Shown here piece after piece: positions 1-7,225 of a stretch of DNA of 10,288 nt. Made by a program: the position numbers and the translations under genes. Within the stretch, counting starts at the first letter, position 1. Each line of letters begins with the position of its first letter. The DNA is from Verrucomicrobiales bacterium (GTDB lineage Bacteria > Verrucomicrobiota > Verrucomicrobiia > Verrucomicrobiales > Verrucomicrobiaceae), in NCBI GenBank assembly GCA_003506995.1, contig DNXB01000292.1:4063-14350 (forward strand), in the 5' to 3' direction. The notes beneath the pieces were generated by a model. It saw only the letters and a program-made list of their open reading frames with translations. It was not told the origin of the DNA and made no database searches.

Positions 1-283
1 TTGGCAACTCGCTCAAAATATCGGCAACAAGCGGGAGCAACTCGTCCATGTCGTTGCTTCGGGCATGAAGAACCACCAAGCCGATGGCGAAAGACGCGAC
101 ATGCTGCTGGTAGATCATGTTCCCGTCGATGGTGACGAGCGCCTCAAACTCAGCCTGTGCGCGAGTGATCAAATGACCGTTCTTGATCCCGTTCCAGCCC
201 ATTTCCTGGACCGTCAGCACCGTGTGCGGACGCAGATGGCGTTTCAGCCCGCGCGGCAGGTTCTCATCAAGCAGCAAGCGCAT
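1..283 (-). CDS. DUF5615 PIN-like toxin, partial (runs off left edge)
   Basis: Reading the minus strand from the ATG at 283 gives 94 residues with no stop before the window edge, so the C-terminus is missing. The protein begins MRLLLDENLP, the N-terminal signature of the DUF5615 (Mut7-C/PIN-like) family, with acidic residues D6 and E7 followed by N8. A second conserved strand ends in VTID (D53), matching the second acidic position of the PIN-like fold, although the family's usual aspartate two residues later is replaced here (IDGNM). Members of this family are predicted ribonuclease toxins and are usually encoded directly after a DUF433 gene, as here. The start overlaps the last 17 bp of the DUF433 gene, which implies translational coupling. 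The family call comes from the N-terminal motif and the gene pairing. Toxicity and RNase activity are inferred. Confidence 0.85.
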   Translation of the reverse strand, partial: MRLLLDENLPRGLKRHLRPHTVLTVQEMGWNGIKNGHLITRAQAEFEALVTIDGNMIYQQHVASFAIGLVVLHARSNDMDELLPLVADILSELP

Positions 284-500
284 GATCGGAGACAATCGCC
301 AGGGCTTTATCTTCACCCATATCCAGCAGTGCCAACGCTTGCTCGCGGCTCACGGACGGGAAGTCATCCAGAAACTCTTCAAGCCGGTCCCCCTTGCTTA
401 GATAAGCATCCAACGTGCTTATCGGCACACGAGTTCCTGTGAAACAAGGCGTCCCACTCATTCGCTCCGGGTCTATCCAAACAATCTGATCTGCATTCAT
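267..500 (-). CDS. DUF433 antitoxin-like protein
   Basis: A 77-residue protein, the usual length for DUF433. The family signature is clear: an IDPERMSGTPCF stretch (residues 9-20), then TGTRVPIS (21-28), a helix around DAYLSKGD, and the acidic EEFLDDFP segment with the SREQALALL helix (51-59). DUF433 proteins have a small winged-helix-like fold and are the predicted antitoxin and DNA-binding partner of DUF5615 toxins, so this gene probably neutralises the downstream product and represses its own promoter. Its ATG (500-498) overlaps by two bases the ATG of the divergent cytochrome/WD40 gene, so its promoter must lie inside that gene's 5' coding region. No Shine-Dalgarno sequence is visible. 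The assignment is by sequence pattern and synteny. Antitoxin function is inferred from the family. Confidence 0.88.
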   Translation of the reverse strand: MNADQIVWIDPERMSGTPCFTGTRVPISTLDAYLSKGDRLEEFLDDFPSVSREQALALLDMGEDKALAIVSDHALAA

Positions 501-3500
501 GAAACCATTATCTACTCTCCGAATTCTGATTCAAGCGCTGCTTTGCCTCGCCGCCACCGCCCACGCCCAAAGCGTCGATTACACAAAGCAGATCGCCCCG
601 CTTTGGGACACTTACTGCATCGACTGCCACAGCGCCGACGACGCGGATGGTGAATTCGTCTTGGACACCTTCGCGGCGCTGATGAAGGGCGGGAAGGAAG
701 GCATCGCCATCGTCGCGGGCAAAAGCAGCGAGAGCATGCTCGTGAAATTCCTCGAAGGCCGCTCCGGTCGCGGCGGGAAGAACGAATTCATGCCGCCGGG
801 CAAGCGCGAGAAGCTGAAGCCGGAGGAGATCGCGCTGATCAAGGCGTGGATCGATGCGGGTGCGAAAGGTCCGATCATTGCTGAAGGCAAACCGATGCCG
901 AAGGAGGTCATCACTCCCAAGATCATGCCCACGGTGCCGCCGAAACGCTCGATCCAAGCCGTGGCGTTTTCGCCGAAGGTGCAGCTCATCGCGGTGGGAC
1001 GCTATGGCGAGGTGGAACTGCTCAATCCGGTCACGCGGGGGGTGATTCGCAAACTCACCGGCATCAAGGGCAAGGCCAACGCGGTCGCGTTTTCGCCGGA
1101 TGGCGACGCTGTGTATGCCGCAGGCGGCGAGGCGGGCATCGTGGGCGAGGTGAAACGCTGGAAGACGAGCGACGGCACCTTGCAGCAGTCGTTTGATGGT
1201 CATCTCGATGCCGCGTATGCGCTCGCCGTTTCGTCCGATGGCAAACTGATCGCCACGGGAGCCTACGATCAAAAAATCCGCCTCTGGGACACGGCGACGG
1301 GCAAGGAAGTCGCCCTGCTCAAAGGGCACAACGGCGCGGTGAACGGCCTCTCGTTCCGTCCCGATGGCAAGGTGCTCGCCAGCGCCAGCGCGGACCGCAC
1401 GGTGAAGCTGTGGGCTATTCCGACAGGCCAGCGTCTCGACACACTCTCGCAGCCGACGAAGGAGCAGACGAGCGTCGTTTTCAGCGCCGATGGCAAACAG
1501 CTTTTCGCCGCCGGTTCCGACAATCGCATCCGCCTCTGGAACATCAGCGCCGATGCCAAGGAAGGCACGAACAAGATCGTCACCAGCCGCTTCGCGCATG
1601 AAGGCGGCATCCTGCGGCTCGCGTTGTCACTCGATGGTAAACTGCTCGCGTCCACCTCGACCGACAAATCGCTCAAGCTCTGGAGCACCGCCGATCTCAC
1701 AGAAAAACTCCCGCTCGAAAAACAACCCGACTGGTCCTCCGCGCTCGCCTTCACCGACAAAGCCCAACTCGTCGCCGGTCGCATCGACGGCAGCCTCAGC
1801 GTCTATGAGTCCACCACCGGCAAGTCCGTGATGGCTCCCGCGCCTGCCAAACCCGTGACGGCCGCCAAAGCGATCAAGCCCGAACTCACGCGCATCACGC
1901 CCCGCGCCGCGCACATTGGCGGCGAGATGGTGGTGACGCTGGCTGGCAAGAACTTCACCGAAGACACGAGCGCGATGGTCTCACATCCGGGAATCAAAGC
2001 GCAGCTCGTCAAAAGCTCGATCAAAGCGACGAGCGCAAGGTTGAAGATCACCGCCAGCGCCGATGTGCCGCGCGGAGCTTATGATGTCTGGCTCAAAAGC
2101 CCCGGCGGTGAATCCGCGAAACTGAAAGTGTATGCCGATGACCTCGCGCCCACCGTCACGAAGGCGGCGGATTTCAAAGAAGCCCCGGTCGCCATCGCGA
2201 AACTGCCTGCGAGCGTTTGGGGCACGCTCACGGAGATCGGTCAGCACGACGCGTATCGTTTCACTGCGAAGGCGGGTGAAGAACTCGTGCTCGATCTCGC
2301 CGTCGCACAGGTCGGCAGCACGGCGAAATCGCCCACGCTGGAGATCATGGACACGAACCGCACCGTCCTCGCCGTGAATCGCGGCCTCGACAGCGGCAGC
2401 GATCCTTTCCTCGCCTGGAAAGCGCCTGCAGATGGCGATTACATCGTGCTCGTGAGCAACACGACGATGGATGGCAGTGCGGATCATGCGTATCGCCTCA
2501 CCATCGGCGCGCTGCCGTATGTCACAGCGTGGTCGCCGCTCGCCGCGCAGATCGGCCAGGACACGAAAGTCACTCTCATCGGCCACCACCTCGGCGGCAA
2601 AGCCAGCGTGATGATGAAGGCTGACAAAGAAGGCCTGATGAATGTGCCGCTCGATGCGAAGACGCTGCGTTTCCGCTCCATGCCGGTGTTGCGTGTGAGT
2701 GGATTGGCGCAAGCGAGCGAAGTCGAAGGCAACGACGATCTCGCGAAGGCCCAGGTCGTGACTTTGCCCGCTAATGTGAATGGCATGCTCGCCAAATCGA
2801 AAGTCGGCGACACCGACCACTTCGCCTTCGATGCGAAGAAAGGCCAGACGTGGATCATCGAGACGCTCGCTGCCCAAGCCGGTTCTCCTGCCGACACAAA
2901 GCTCGACATCCTCGACGCGAAAGGACAGCCCGTGCCGCGTGTGATGCTCCAGGCCGTGCGCGACAGCTACAACAACTTTCGCAGCGTCGATGCCAACAAC
3001 CCGGACATCCGCCTGCAAAACTGGGAGGAGATGGAACTCAACGAGTTCGTCTATTTCAATGGCGACGTGATGAAGATCGTGCGCATGCCGCGCGGGCCGG
3101 ATGGCGGCTGCTTCTTCTACATCAACGGCGGCAAACGCCGCGCCTACTTCGACACCAGCGCCACCTCCCACTCACTCGACGAGCCCTGCTACGTCGTCGA
3201 GCCACGGCCCATCGGCAGCCAGATCGTGCCCAACGGCCTGCCCGTCTTCACCTTGAACTACGCGAACGACGACAGCGGCGACCGCAAGCTCGGCAGCGAC
3301 TCGCGCCTCACCTTCACCGCGCATGCGGACGGTCGTTATATCGTCAAAGTCACTGACACGCGCGGCTGGAGCGGCGAGCGTTTTGTCTATGCCCTCACCA
3401 TCCGCGAGCCGAAGCCCGATTTCAGTGTCAAGCTCGCTGGTGCGAACCCCACCGTCATGCCCGGAGCCTCCATCGGCTTCTCCTTCCGCGCGGATCGAGT

Positions 3501-4137
3501 CGATGATTTCGACGATCCCATCCAGATCGACATCACCGGCCTGCCACCAGGTTTTTTCGCCTCCTCGCCGCTCATTATTGAAGCCGGACACGATTTGATC
3601 AGCGGCTCACTCCGCGCCGCGCCCGATGATGCCAAAGCGGATGCCGATTGGAGCCAGCTCAAGATCACCGCGACAGCCAAGGGCATCACGCATGACGCCG
3701 GAACCTTCGGCAAAGTCACGCTCGGTGCCGCGCCAAAGTTCATCATCGTCATGGAGCCCGACAACGGCGGCAAAGCCGTCATGCGCGAGATCAAAGACGA
3801 AACCAAGCCCCTCGAAATCACCCTCGTCCCCGGCCAGACGGTGAAGGCCTGGATTCGCGCCGTGCGCCAGGGCAACGACGGCCTCATCAACCTCGACGTG
3901 CATGGCCTGCCGCACGGCGTCATCGTCGATGACATCGGCCTCAACGGCGTGCAGATCCGCGAGAAGGAAAACGAGCGCCCCATCTTCTTCCGCGCTGCGA
4001 ACTGGGTGAAGGATCAGGAGACCCTCATCCACGCCGCCCTCAGCTCCGCCCGCAGCGAACACGACAGCGCCACCTTGCAGACGAGCTTCCCGATGCTGAT
4101 GAAGATTCGGAAAGCGGCGGGTGTGGCGGTGAAGTGA
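499..4137 (+). CDS. Secreted planctomycete-type cytochrome c / WD40 / TIG / PPC multidomain protein
   Basis: 1212 residues. Residues 1-23 form a Sec signal peptide with likely cleavage after AHA23. Next comes a planctomycete cytochrome c domain (about 25-125) with one heme site, C40-x-x-C43-H44, and a probable axial Met98 in an MPPG motif. Residues 150-445 hold seven WD-type repeats whose final strands fall near 171 (VELL), W221, W263, W305, W347, W395 and 433 (LSVY), consistent with a complete seven-bladed propeller. Then follow an IPT/TIG-like Ig domain (465-546), a PPC-like beta domain (556-668), a second TIG-like domain (674-735), a second PPC-like domain (740-969) interrupted by an unrelated insert (about 815-915), and Ig-like C-terminal strands. 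It should be exported and bind one c-type heme. Similar architectures are common in Planctomycetes and Verrucomicrobia, but their function is not established. Start 499 is chosen for the signal peptide. The lipoprotein gene downstream is probably co-transcribed. Confidence 0.9.
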   Translation: MKPLSTLRILIQALLCLAATAHAQSVDYTKQIAPLWDTYCIDCHSADDADGEFVLDTFAALMKGGKEGIAIVAGKSSESMLVKFLEGRSGRGGKNEFMPPGKREKLKPEEIALIKAWIDAGAKGPIIAEGKPMPKEVITPKIMPTVPPKRSIQAVAFSPKVQLIAVGRYGEVELLNPVTRGVIRKLTGIKGKANAVAFSPDGDAVYAAGGEAGIVGEVKRWKTSDGTLQQSFDGHLDAAYALAVSSDGKLIATGAYDQKIRLWDTATGKEVALLKGHNGAVNGLSFRPDGKVLASASADRTVKLWAIPTGQRLDTLSQPTKEQTSVVFSADGKQLFAAGSDNRIRLWNISADAKEGTNKIVTSRFAHEGGILRLALSLDGKLLASTSTDKSLKLWSTADLTEKLPLEKQPDWSSALAFTDKAQLVAGRIDGSLSVYESTTGKSVMAPAPAKPVTAAKAIKPELTRITPRAAHIGGEMVVTLAGKNFTEDTSAMVSHPGIKAQLVKSSIKATSARLKITASADVPRGAYDVWLKSPGGESAKLKVYADDLAPTVTKAADFKEAPVAIAKLPASVWGTLTEIGQHDAYRFTAKAGEELVLDLAVAQVGSTAKSPTLEIMDTNRTVLAVNRGLDSGSDPFLAWKAPADGDYIVLVSNTTMDGSADHAYRLTIGALPYVTAWSPLAAQIGQDTKVTLIGHHLGGKASVMMKADKEGLMNVPLDAKTLRFRSMPVLRVSGLAQASEVEGNDDLAKAQVVTLPANVNGMLAKSKVGDTDHFAFDAKKGQTWIIETLAAQAGSPADTKLDILDAKGQPVPRVMLQAVRDSYNNFRSVDANNPDIRLQNWEEMELNEFVYFNGDVMKIVRMPRGPDGGCFFYINGGKRRAYFDTSATSHSLDEPCYVVEPRPIGSQIVPNGLPVFTLNYANDDSGDRKLGSDSRLTFTAHADGRYIVKVTDTRGWSGERFVYALTIREPKPDFSVKLAGANPTVMPGASIGFSFRADRVDDFDDPIQIDITGLPPGFFASSPLIIEAGHDLISGSLRAAPDDAKADADWSQLKITATAKGITHDAGTFGKVTLGAAPKFIIVMEPDNGGKAVMREIKDETKPLEITLVPGQTVKAWIRAVRQGNDGLINLDVHGLPHGVIVDDIGLNGVQIREKENERPIFFRAANWVKDQETLIHAALSSARSEHDSATLQTSFPMLMKIRKAAGVAVK

Positions 4138-4151
4138 GACTACTGATTCCT

Positions 4152-4859
4152 ATGCACAAAATCAGCCTGTTGGTCACGCTTTTACTGATCGGATGCGCAT
4201 CGAAGCACCCTCTTCCACCGCCTCTGCTTGGGAACACCCAATTGGAAGAGGCGGAAAAAGCCAGGGCTGATTATGCCAAGGAGCATACCGAGTTCAGATG
4301 CGAGAAAACTGCTATTCCAACCAAATTTGTGGTGTTCCCATTTGATCAAGGCAAATCCACGACATTGATGGTGTCGCCGAGTCTTCGACTGCGTTTGAAG
4401 CTTGGTAAATTCATCGACATCCCTGGCACATACACTCGACGTTCCGAGTCCAACTATATTCTCTCTTCGGCATCGGGAAACGAACTCGGATTGGCAGAGA
4501 GCATGATGTGCAAAGTCGATGATGGCATCGGCTTCGGCGAAATTCGCGTCGTTCTAAACCCACTCGAAAACAGTGTGATAATTGAAGAGGCCACTGGAGG
4601 AGCAGGTGCCTGCACGCGCCATATCGTTTTCGTGCCGAAACCTGGTTCAAATGTTAGAAATGGTGGCCGCAAGGAAGATTGGCAGACCTTTCATGTGTCT
4701 TTGCCCATCAGGAGCGTCGGTCCGGGTTACGAAGGGGACAGCATCGGCCGAGTTTTCGGACTTTCTGGACGAAAGATTTATCTGGAAATGGATGGAGTCT
4801 TTTATGCCTTCCCACTTGAGAAAGTTGTGACTACTGAGTTGGGCGTCTCTACAGGCTAG
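4152..4859 (+). CDS. Putative lipoprotein of unknown function, low GC
   Basis: 235 residues from the ATG at 4152. The N-terminus is a short lipoprotein signal: MHK, a hydrophobic LLVTLLLIG core, then lipobox Cys15 (L-I-G-C). A GTG at 4134 overlapping the upstream stop (GTGA) would add six residues (MRLLIP); ATG 4152 gives the more typical short charged n-region. After a proline-rich linker (PLPPPLL, 20-26) there is a charged helical stretch (about 30-50). The remainder looks beta-rich, with Cys50, Cys120 and Cys154 and a basic/glycine segment around 165-175. I recognise no family. It starts 14 bp after the cytochrome/WD40 gene on the same strand, so co-transcription is likely. Its base composition differs from its neighbours: bases 4261-4380 are 48% GC by hand count against 67% for 3901-3960 upstream, suggesting a later acquisition or a fast-evolving gene. 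Confidence 0.75.
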   Translation: MHKISLLVTLLLIGCASKHPLPPPLLGNTQLEEAEKARADYAKEHTEFRCEKTAIPTKFVVFPFDQGKSTTLMVSPSLRLRLKLGKFIDIPGTYTRRSESNYILSSASGNELGLAESMMCKVDDGIGFGEIRVVLNPLENSVIIEEATGGAGACTRHIVFVPKPGSNVRNGGRKEDWQTFHVSLPIRSVGPGYEGDSIGRVFGLSGRKIYLEMDGVFYAFPLEKVVTTELGVSTG

Positions 4860-4922
4860 TTCGGTCATCGTTCTAGGACAGACCTGCTTCCGCCTGATTT
4901 GATGCACTCGCCGCTATCGCGG

Positions 4923-5324
4923 TCAATCCAGCTCGCCAAGCTCAAGCAAAAGGTGGCGTTGATTGAGGTTGTCTGCATCGTTGAAGCGCAGCAGCCAGGC
5001 TGTGGTGCGGCCCACATCGGTGTGGCCGAGGATGAAAGCGCCATCACGACGAAAGTGGTCCTCCCAGCGGTCTTTCCTGGGGTGATACAAACGCGTCAGC
5101 TCACCGGAATCAGGATCGAGACTGGCGAGATTCGGGCCTTTGATCGCATTGCACCAGGAACAGGCCAAAGCGAGGTTTTCAAGGTCATGGGTGCCGCCGT
5201 GCTGCTGTGCGATGACGTGCTCGACATGAAACGGGTTCTCCTCCTCATGCTGCTGACGCAGGCGGCAGTATTCGCAGCGATTGCCCGCACGGTTGCGCAC
5301 CTCAAGCCGCGTCGTGTGGTCCAT
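4923..5324 (-). CDS. HNH endonuclease
   Basis: 133 residues, a single-domain HNH nuclease. A first zinc-ligand pair CEYC (17-20) is followed by the HNH core: HVEH (33-36), a GG turn (43-44), N50 in LENLALAC, then C55-x-x-C58-N59 and K62-G63. The two CxxC pairs and the H-N-N residues are all intact, so the nuclease should be active and bind one structural zinc plus a catalytic metal. The part after the core (NLASLDPDSGELTRLYHPR, then RWEDHF and a G-x-T-x-x-G-R stretch) matches a widespread family of short stand-alone HNH proteins in cyanobacteria and planctomycete-like bacteria whose biological role is unknown. It begins 3 bp after the stop of an 85-residue gene, so the two are presumably co-translated. 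It could be a defence nuclease, a toxin-like module or a domesticated mobile-element nuclease. The sequence does not decide. Confidence 0.9.
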   Translation of the reverse strand: MDHTTRLEVRNRAGNRCEYCRLRQQHEEENPFHVEHVIAQQHGGTHDLENLALACSWCNAIKGPNLASLDPDSGELTRLYHPRKDRWEDHFRRDGAFILGHTDVGRTTAWLLRFNDADNLNQRHLLLELGELD

Positions 5325-5327
5325 GCA

Positions 5328-5585
5328 TCAAGCGGCCTGGCGTTTCAGGAACAGTCGTGCCTGGAGTTTCAGGATCGACATCATCTTGCCTGCGTAGATG
5401 TAGCTCCAGTATTCGGATTCTTCATCGCGGGTGAGTCGGCCTTCATTTGCCCTGGCTGCGAGTTCTTCCATCCGGGCCGTTTTGGCAGAGTCGGGCTCGA
5501 TTTGTATGATGTTCGCCGCCGTTTCCGGTGTGAAGCACGGGCGGGCGGGGTCGAGCATCTTTTCGAGGCTGGAAAAGGCGTTCAT
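5328..5585 (-). CDS. Small helical partner protein of the HNH endonuclease
   Basis: 85 residues starting MNAFSSLEKM. An in-frame upstream ATG (5627) would add 14 residues, but MNAF gives a family-like length and leaves a normal divergent spacer. The middle is a charged helical segment, MEELAARANEGRLTRDEESEYW (39-60), followed by a second helix of mixed basic and hydrophobic residues (IYAGKMMSILKLQARLFLKR, 63-82). I recall this ELA-x-x-ANEG-x-L-T-x-x-E-x-x-E-Y pattern from small proteins encoded immediately upstream of HNH nucleases of the same type; the recollection could not be checked here. No catalytic motif or DNA-binding helix-turn-helix is evident. The 3-bp gap to the HNH gene indicates a bicistron. 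Possible roles are an inhibitor (antitoxin-like) or a specificity partner, both inferred from position only. Upstream it diverges from the Tat oxidoreductase gene across 94 bp. Confidence 0.8.
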   Translation of the reverse strand: MNAFSSLEKMLDPARPCFTPETAANIIQIEPDSAKTARMEELAARANEGRLTRDEESEYWSYIYAGKMMSILKLQARLFLKRQAA

Positions 5586-5679
5586 AGCGTTAGGAGTCTG
5601 CCATACAGCGCGCCTGACCGCAACCAAGGTGTGTGATTCGCGAGAGAGCGAGGATCTTCGCCACGTTCAAACTGGCTCC

Positions 5680-7053
5680 ATGAACCGCCGCCATTTCCTC
5701 CAGCAATCTCTCGCCGCCTCTGCCTACGTTTCCGCGCCTGCCATCCTGAGCGCGAAGTCGCCGAACTCGATGTTTCAGGTGGCTTCGATTGGAGTCGGAG
5801 GGATGGGCGGGAACACGATGATGAGCGTGCTGCAGCATCCCAAGGTGCGGATCGTGGGGATGTGCGATGTGGATGCGAAGACGCTCGCACTTGCCACCAA
5901 GGGCATGTCATCACGGCGGAAAGAGCACCAAGACCCGGAGGCGGCTAAGCGTCTCGAGGACACGGCGGTGTTTCGGGATTATCGCGAGATGATCGCGAAC
6001 CTGGGCAACACGGTGGACGCGATCACCATCGGCACGCCGGATCACATGCACGCGGCGCAGGCGGTGAGCGCGTTGCGGGCGAAGAAGCACGTCTATTTGC
6101 AAAAGCCGCTCACGCATCACATCCACGAGGCGCGGATTCTCGGTGCGGAGGCGGCGAAGGCCGGTGTGACGACGCAAATGGGCACGCAGGGGCATTCGAG
6201 CATCGAGACCTCGCTCGCGGTCGATCTCATCAAGAGCGGGGCCATCGGCAAGGTGAAGGAGGTCATCTGCTGGGAGAACAAGAAGGCCAATTGGTGGCCG
6301 AAAGTCACGGAACGCAAAGCGCAGGCCGATCCGGTGCCTGAGCACATCGACTGGAACCTCTGGCTGGGCGTCGCCAATGAAGTGCCGTTTCTCGAAGGCG
6401 CGTATCATCCGTCGATGTGGCGCTCGTGGGTGGATTTCGGCGTCGGCATGATGGGCGACATGGGCTGTCACTACTTCGATGTCGTCTTCGCCTGTCTCGG
6501 CCTCGCCGCACCGACGCGCGTGCGCTGTCTCGACGAGGGCAGCAAGGGCGACCTGTATGCGCAGAAACGCCATCTGGAGCTCGAATTCCCCGGCACGCCG
6601 CTCACGGCGGGCGACACGATCAAGATGACCTGGAGCGACGGCGGTTATCCGTATGACAGCCGAGTCATCAAGCCGAGCGTGCTCACGAAAGACACACCGA
6701 GCGGCATTTTCTTCATCGGCGAAAACGGCGGCATCTTCAAGCCGCACAGCCAGCGCCCCTGGCTCGTGCCTGAGGAAAAATTCACCGGTCACACCTATCC
6801 AAAGACACGCATTGCCAATCACTACACCGACTGGGTCGATGCCTGCATGAAAGGCGCGAAAGCCAGCACCGATCTGCCGACCTACGGCTGCCCCGTCACC
6901 GAAGCAGTGCTCCTCGGCGTCCTCGCCGAGCGCAATCCCGGCGATTGGATCGAATGGGATGCGGCGGCTGGCAAAGTGACCAACAAGCCGGAGCTGAATG
7001 CCCAGCTCACGCGGAAGTATCGCGATGGCTGGAGTGTGGAGGGTTTGGGCTGA
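5680..7053 (+). CDS. Gfo/Idh/MocA-family oxidoreductase, Tat-exported
   Basis: 457 residues from the ATG at 5680, chosen because it begins a twin-arginine signal (MNRRHFLQQS, then SAYVSAPAIL). The reading frame is open upstream to 5431, but that part is antisense to the small HNH partner gene. The Rossmann NAD(P) site is G38-x-G40-x-x-G43 with acidic D63 at the end of strand 2 (MCDVD). The family's EKP motif appears as QKP with the catalytic-type Lys142 (LQKPLTHH). The C-terminal alpha/beta half has GDMGCHYFD (259-267), giving H264 and D267 as candidate substrate residues. These enzymes oxidise or reduce sugars and related polyols with a bound nicotinamide cofactor; Tat export implies folding with the cofactor in the cytoplasm before transport. 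Paralogues are very numerous in Verrucomicrobia and Planctomycetes, so the substrate cannot be named. It appears monocistronic or loosely linked to the zinc-ribbon gene. Confidence 0.93.
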   Translation: MNRRHFLQQSLAASAYVSAPAILSAKSPNSMFQVASIGVGGMGGNTMMSVLQHPKVRIVGMCDVDAKTLALATKGMSSRRKEHQDPEAAKRLEDTAVFRDYREMIANLGNTVDAITIGTPDHMHAAQAVSALRAKKHVYLQKPLTHHIHEARILGAEAAKAGVTTQMGTQGHSSIETSLAVDLIKSGAIGKVKEVICWENKKANWWPKVTERKAQADPVPEHIDWNLWLGVANEVPFLEGAYHPSMWRSWVDFGVGMMGDMGCHYFDVVFACLGLAAPTRVRCLDEGSKGDLYAQKRHLELEFPGTPLTAGDTIKMTWSDGGYPYDSRVIKPSVLTKDTPSGIFFIGENGGIFKPHSQRPWLVPEEKFTGHTYPKTRIANHYTDWVDACMKGAKASTDLPTYGCPVTEAVLLGVLAERNPGDWIEWDAAAGKVTNKPELNAQLTRKYRDGWSVEGLG

Positions 7054-7082
7054 GTGACTCAGGGACGTTCGGCGGAAGGCTG

Positions 7083-7111
7083 ATGCCATCCGCTACGGTA
7101 GCGGCGGGCAT
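7083..7111 (+). other. Imperfect hairpin downstream of the oxidoreductase gene
   Basis: CCGCTA (7090-7095) pairs with TAGCGG (7099-7104) around a CGG loop. Beyond a 2x2 internal loop, ATGCC (7083-7087) pairs with GGCAT (7107-7111). This gives 11 Watson-Crick pairs. No T-run follows, so a classical Rho-independent terminator is unlikely. It could be a processing or 3'-end-stabilising structure for the oxidoreductase mRNA, or a dyad for a DNA-binding protein. Confidence 0.4.
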
Positions 7112-7147
7112 GAGCACGCCTCCTGCGCGACTGCTTAACATCCGCAA

Positions 7148-7192
7148 CGCAACGGCAAAATTCAGCGCAAGTTTGGCATTGCCGGGGTTGCG
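7148..7192 (+). other. Second potential stem-loop in the 7054-7225 spacer
   Basis: CGCAAC plus GGCAA (7148-7158) can pair with TTGCC (7179-7183) and GTTGCG (7187-7192), with a 3-nt GGG bulge and a loop of about 20 nt. In a GC-rich spacer some pairing is expected by chance. Otherwise the 172-bp spacer shows no ORF with recognisable content and no clear promoter. Confidence 0.25.
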
Positions 7193-7225
7193 CATGGCGG
7201 AGCGCACCGTAGCATGCGCGGTTTC

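Noticed and set aside
508..1599. 363-codon open frame on the minus strand
   Set aside because: Antisense to the signal peptide, cytochrome and WD40 region; Arg/His-rich translation without motifs, as expected from a shadow frame of a GC-rich gene.
1981..3171. 396-codon open frame on the minus strand
   Set aside because: Antisense to the TIG/PPC region of the large gene; low-complexity Arg/His/Asp composition and no recognisable domain.
4134..4151. GTG start overlapping the TGA of the large gene (GTGA)
   Set aside because: Possible, but ATG 4152 gives a cleaner lipoprotein n-region; kept only as an alternative.
4860..4922. Possible terminator between the convergent lipoprotein and HNH genes
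   Set aside because: Only a 4-bp CCGC/GCGG stem is visible and no T-run; insufficient.
4899..5636. 245-codon open frame on the plus strand
   Set aside because: It lies over the HNH gene and its partner; the minus-strand frames carry the complete HNH motif and a two-gene layout, while this one has no motif.
5431..5679. N-terminal extension of the oxidoreductase frame
   Set aside because: It would bury the twin-arginine signal inside the protein and is antisense to the small HNH-partner gene.
5586..5679. Promoters or operator in the divergent spacer between the HNH-partner and oxidoreductase genes
   Set aside because: Only short TCGC/GCGA and GCGCGC repeats and no convincing -35/-10 pair on either strand.
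5911..7089. 392-codon open frame on the minus strand
   Set aside because: Antisense to the oxidoreductase, whose Rossmann and QKP motifs are intact; the minus frame looks compositionally artefactual.
7096..7130. Possible third REP-like unit (a GTAG occurs at 7098-7101)
   Set aside because: Following bases do not form the bulged stem and share no sequence with the two clear copies.
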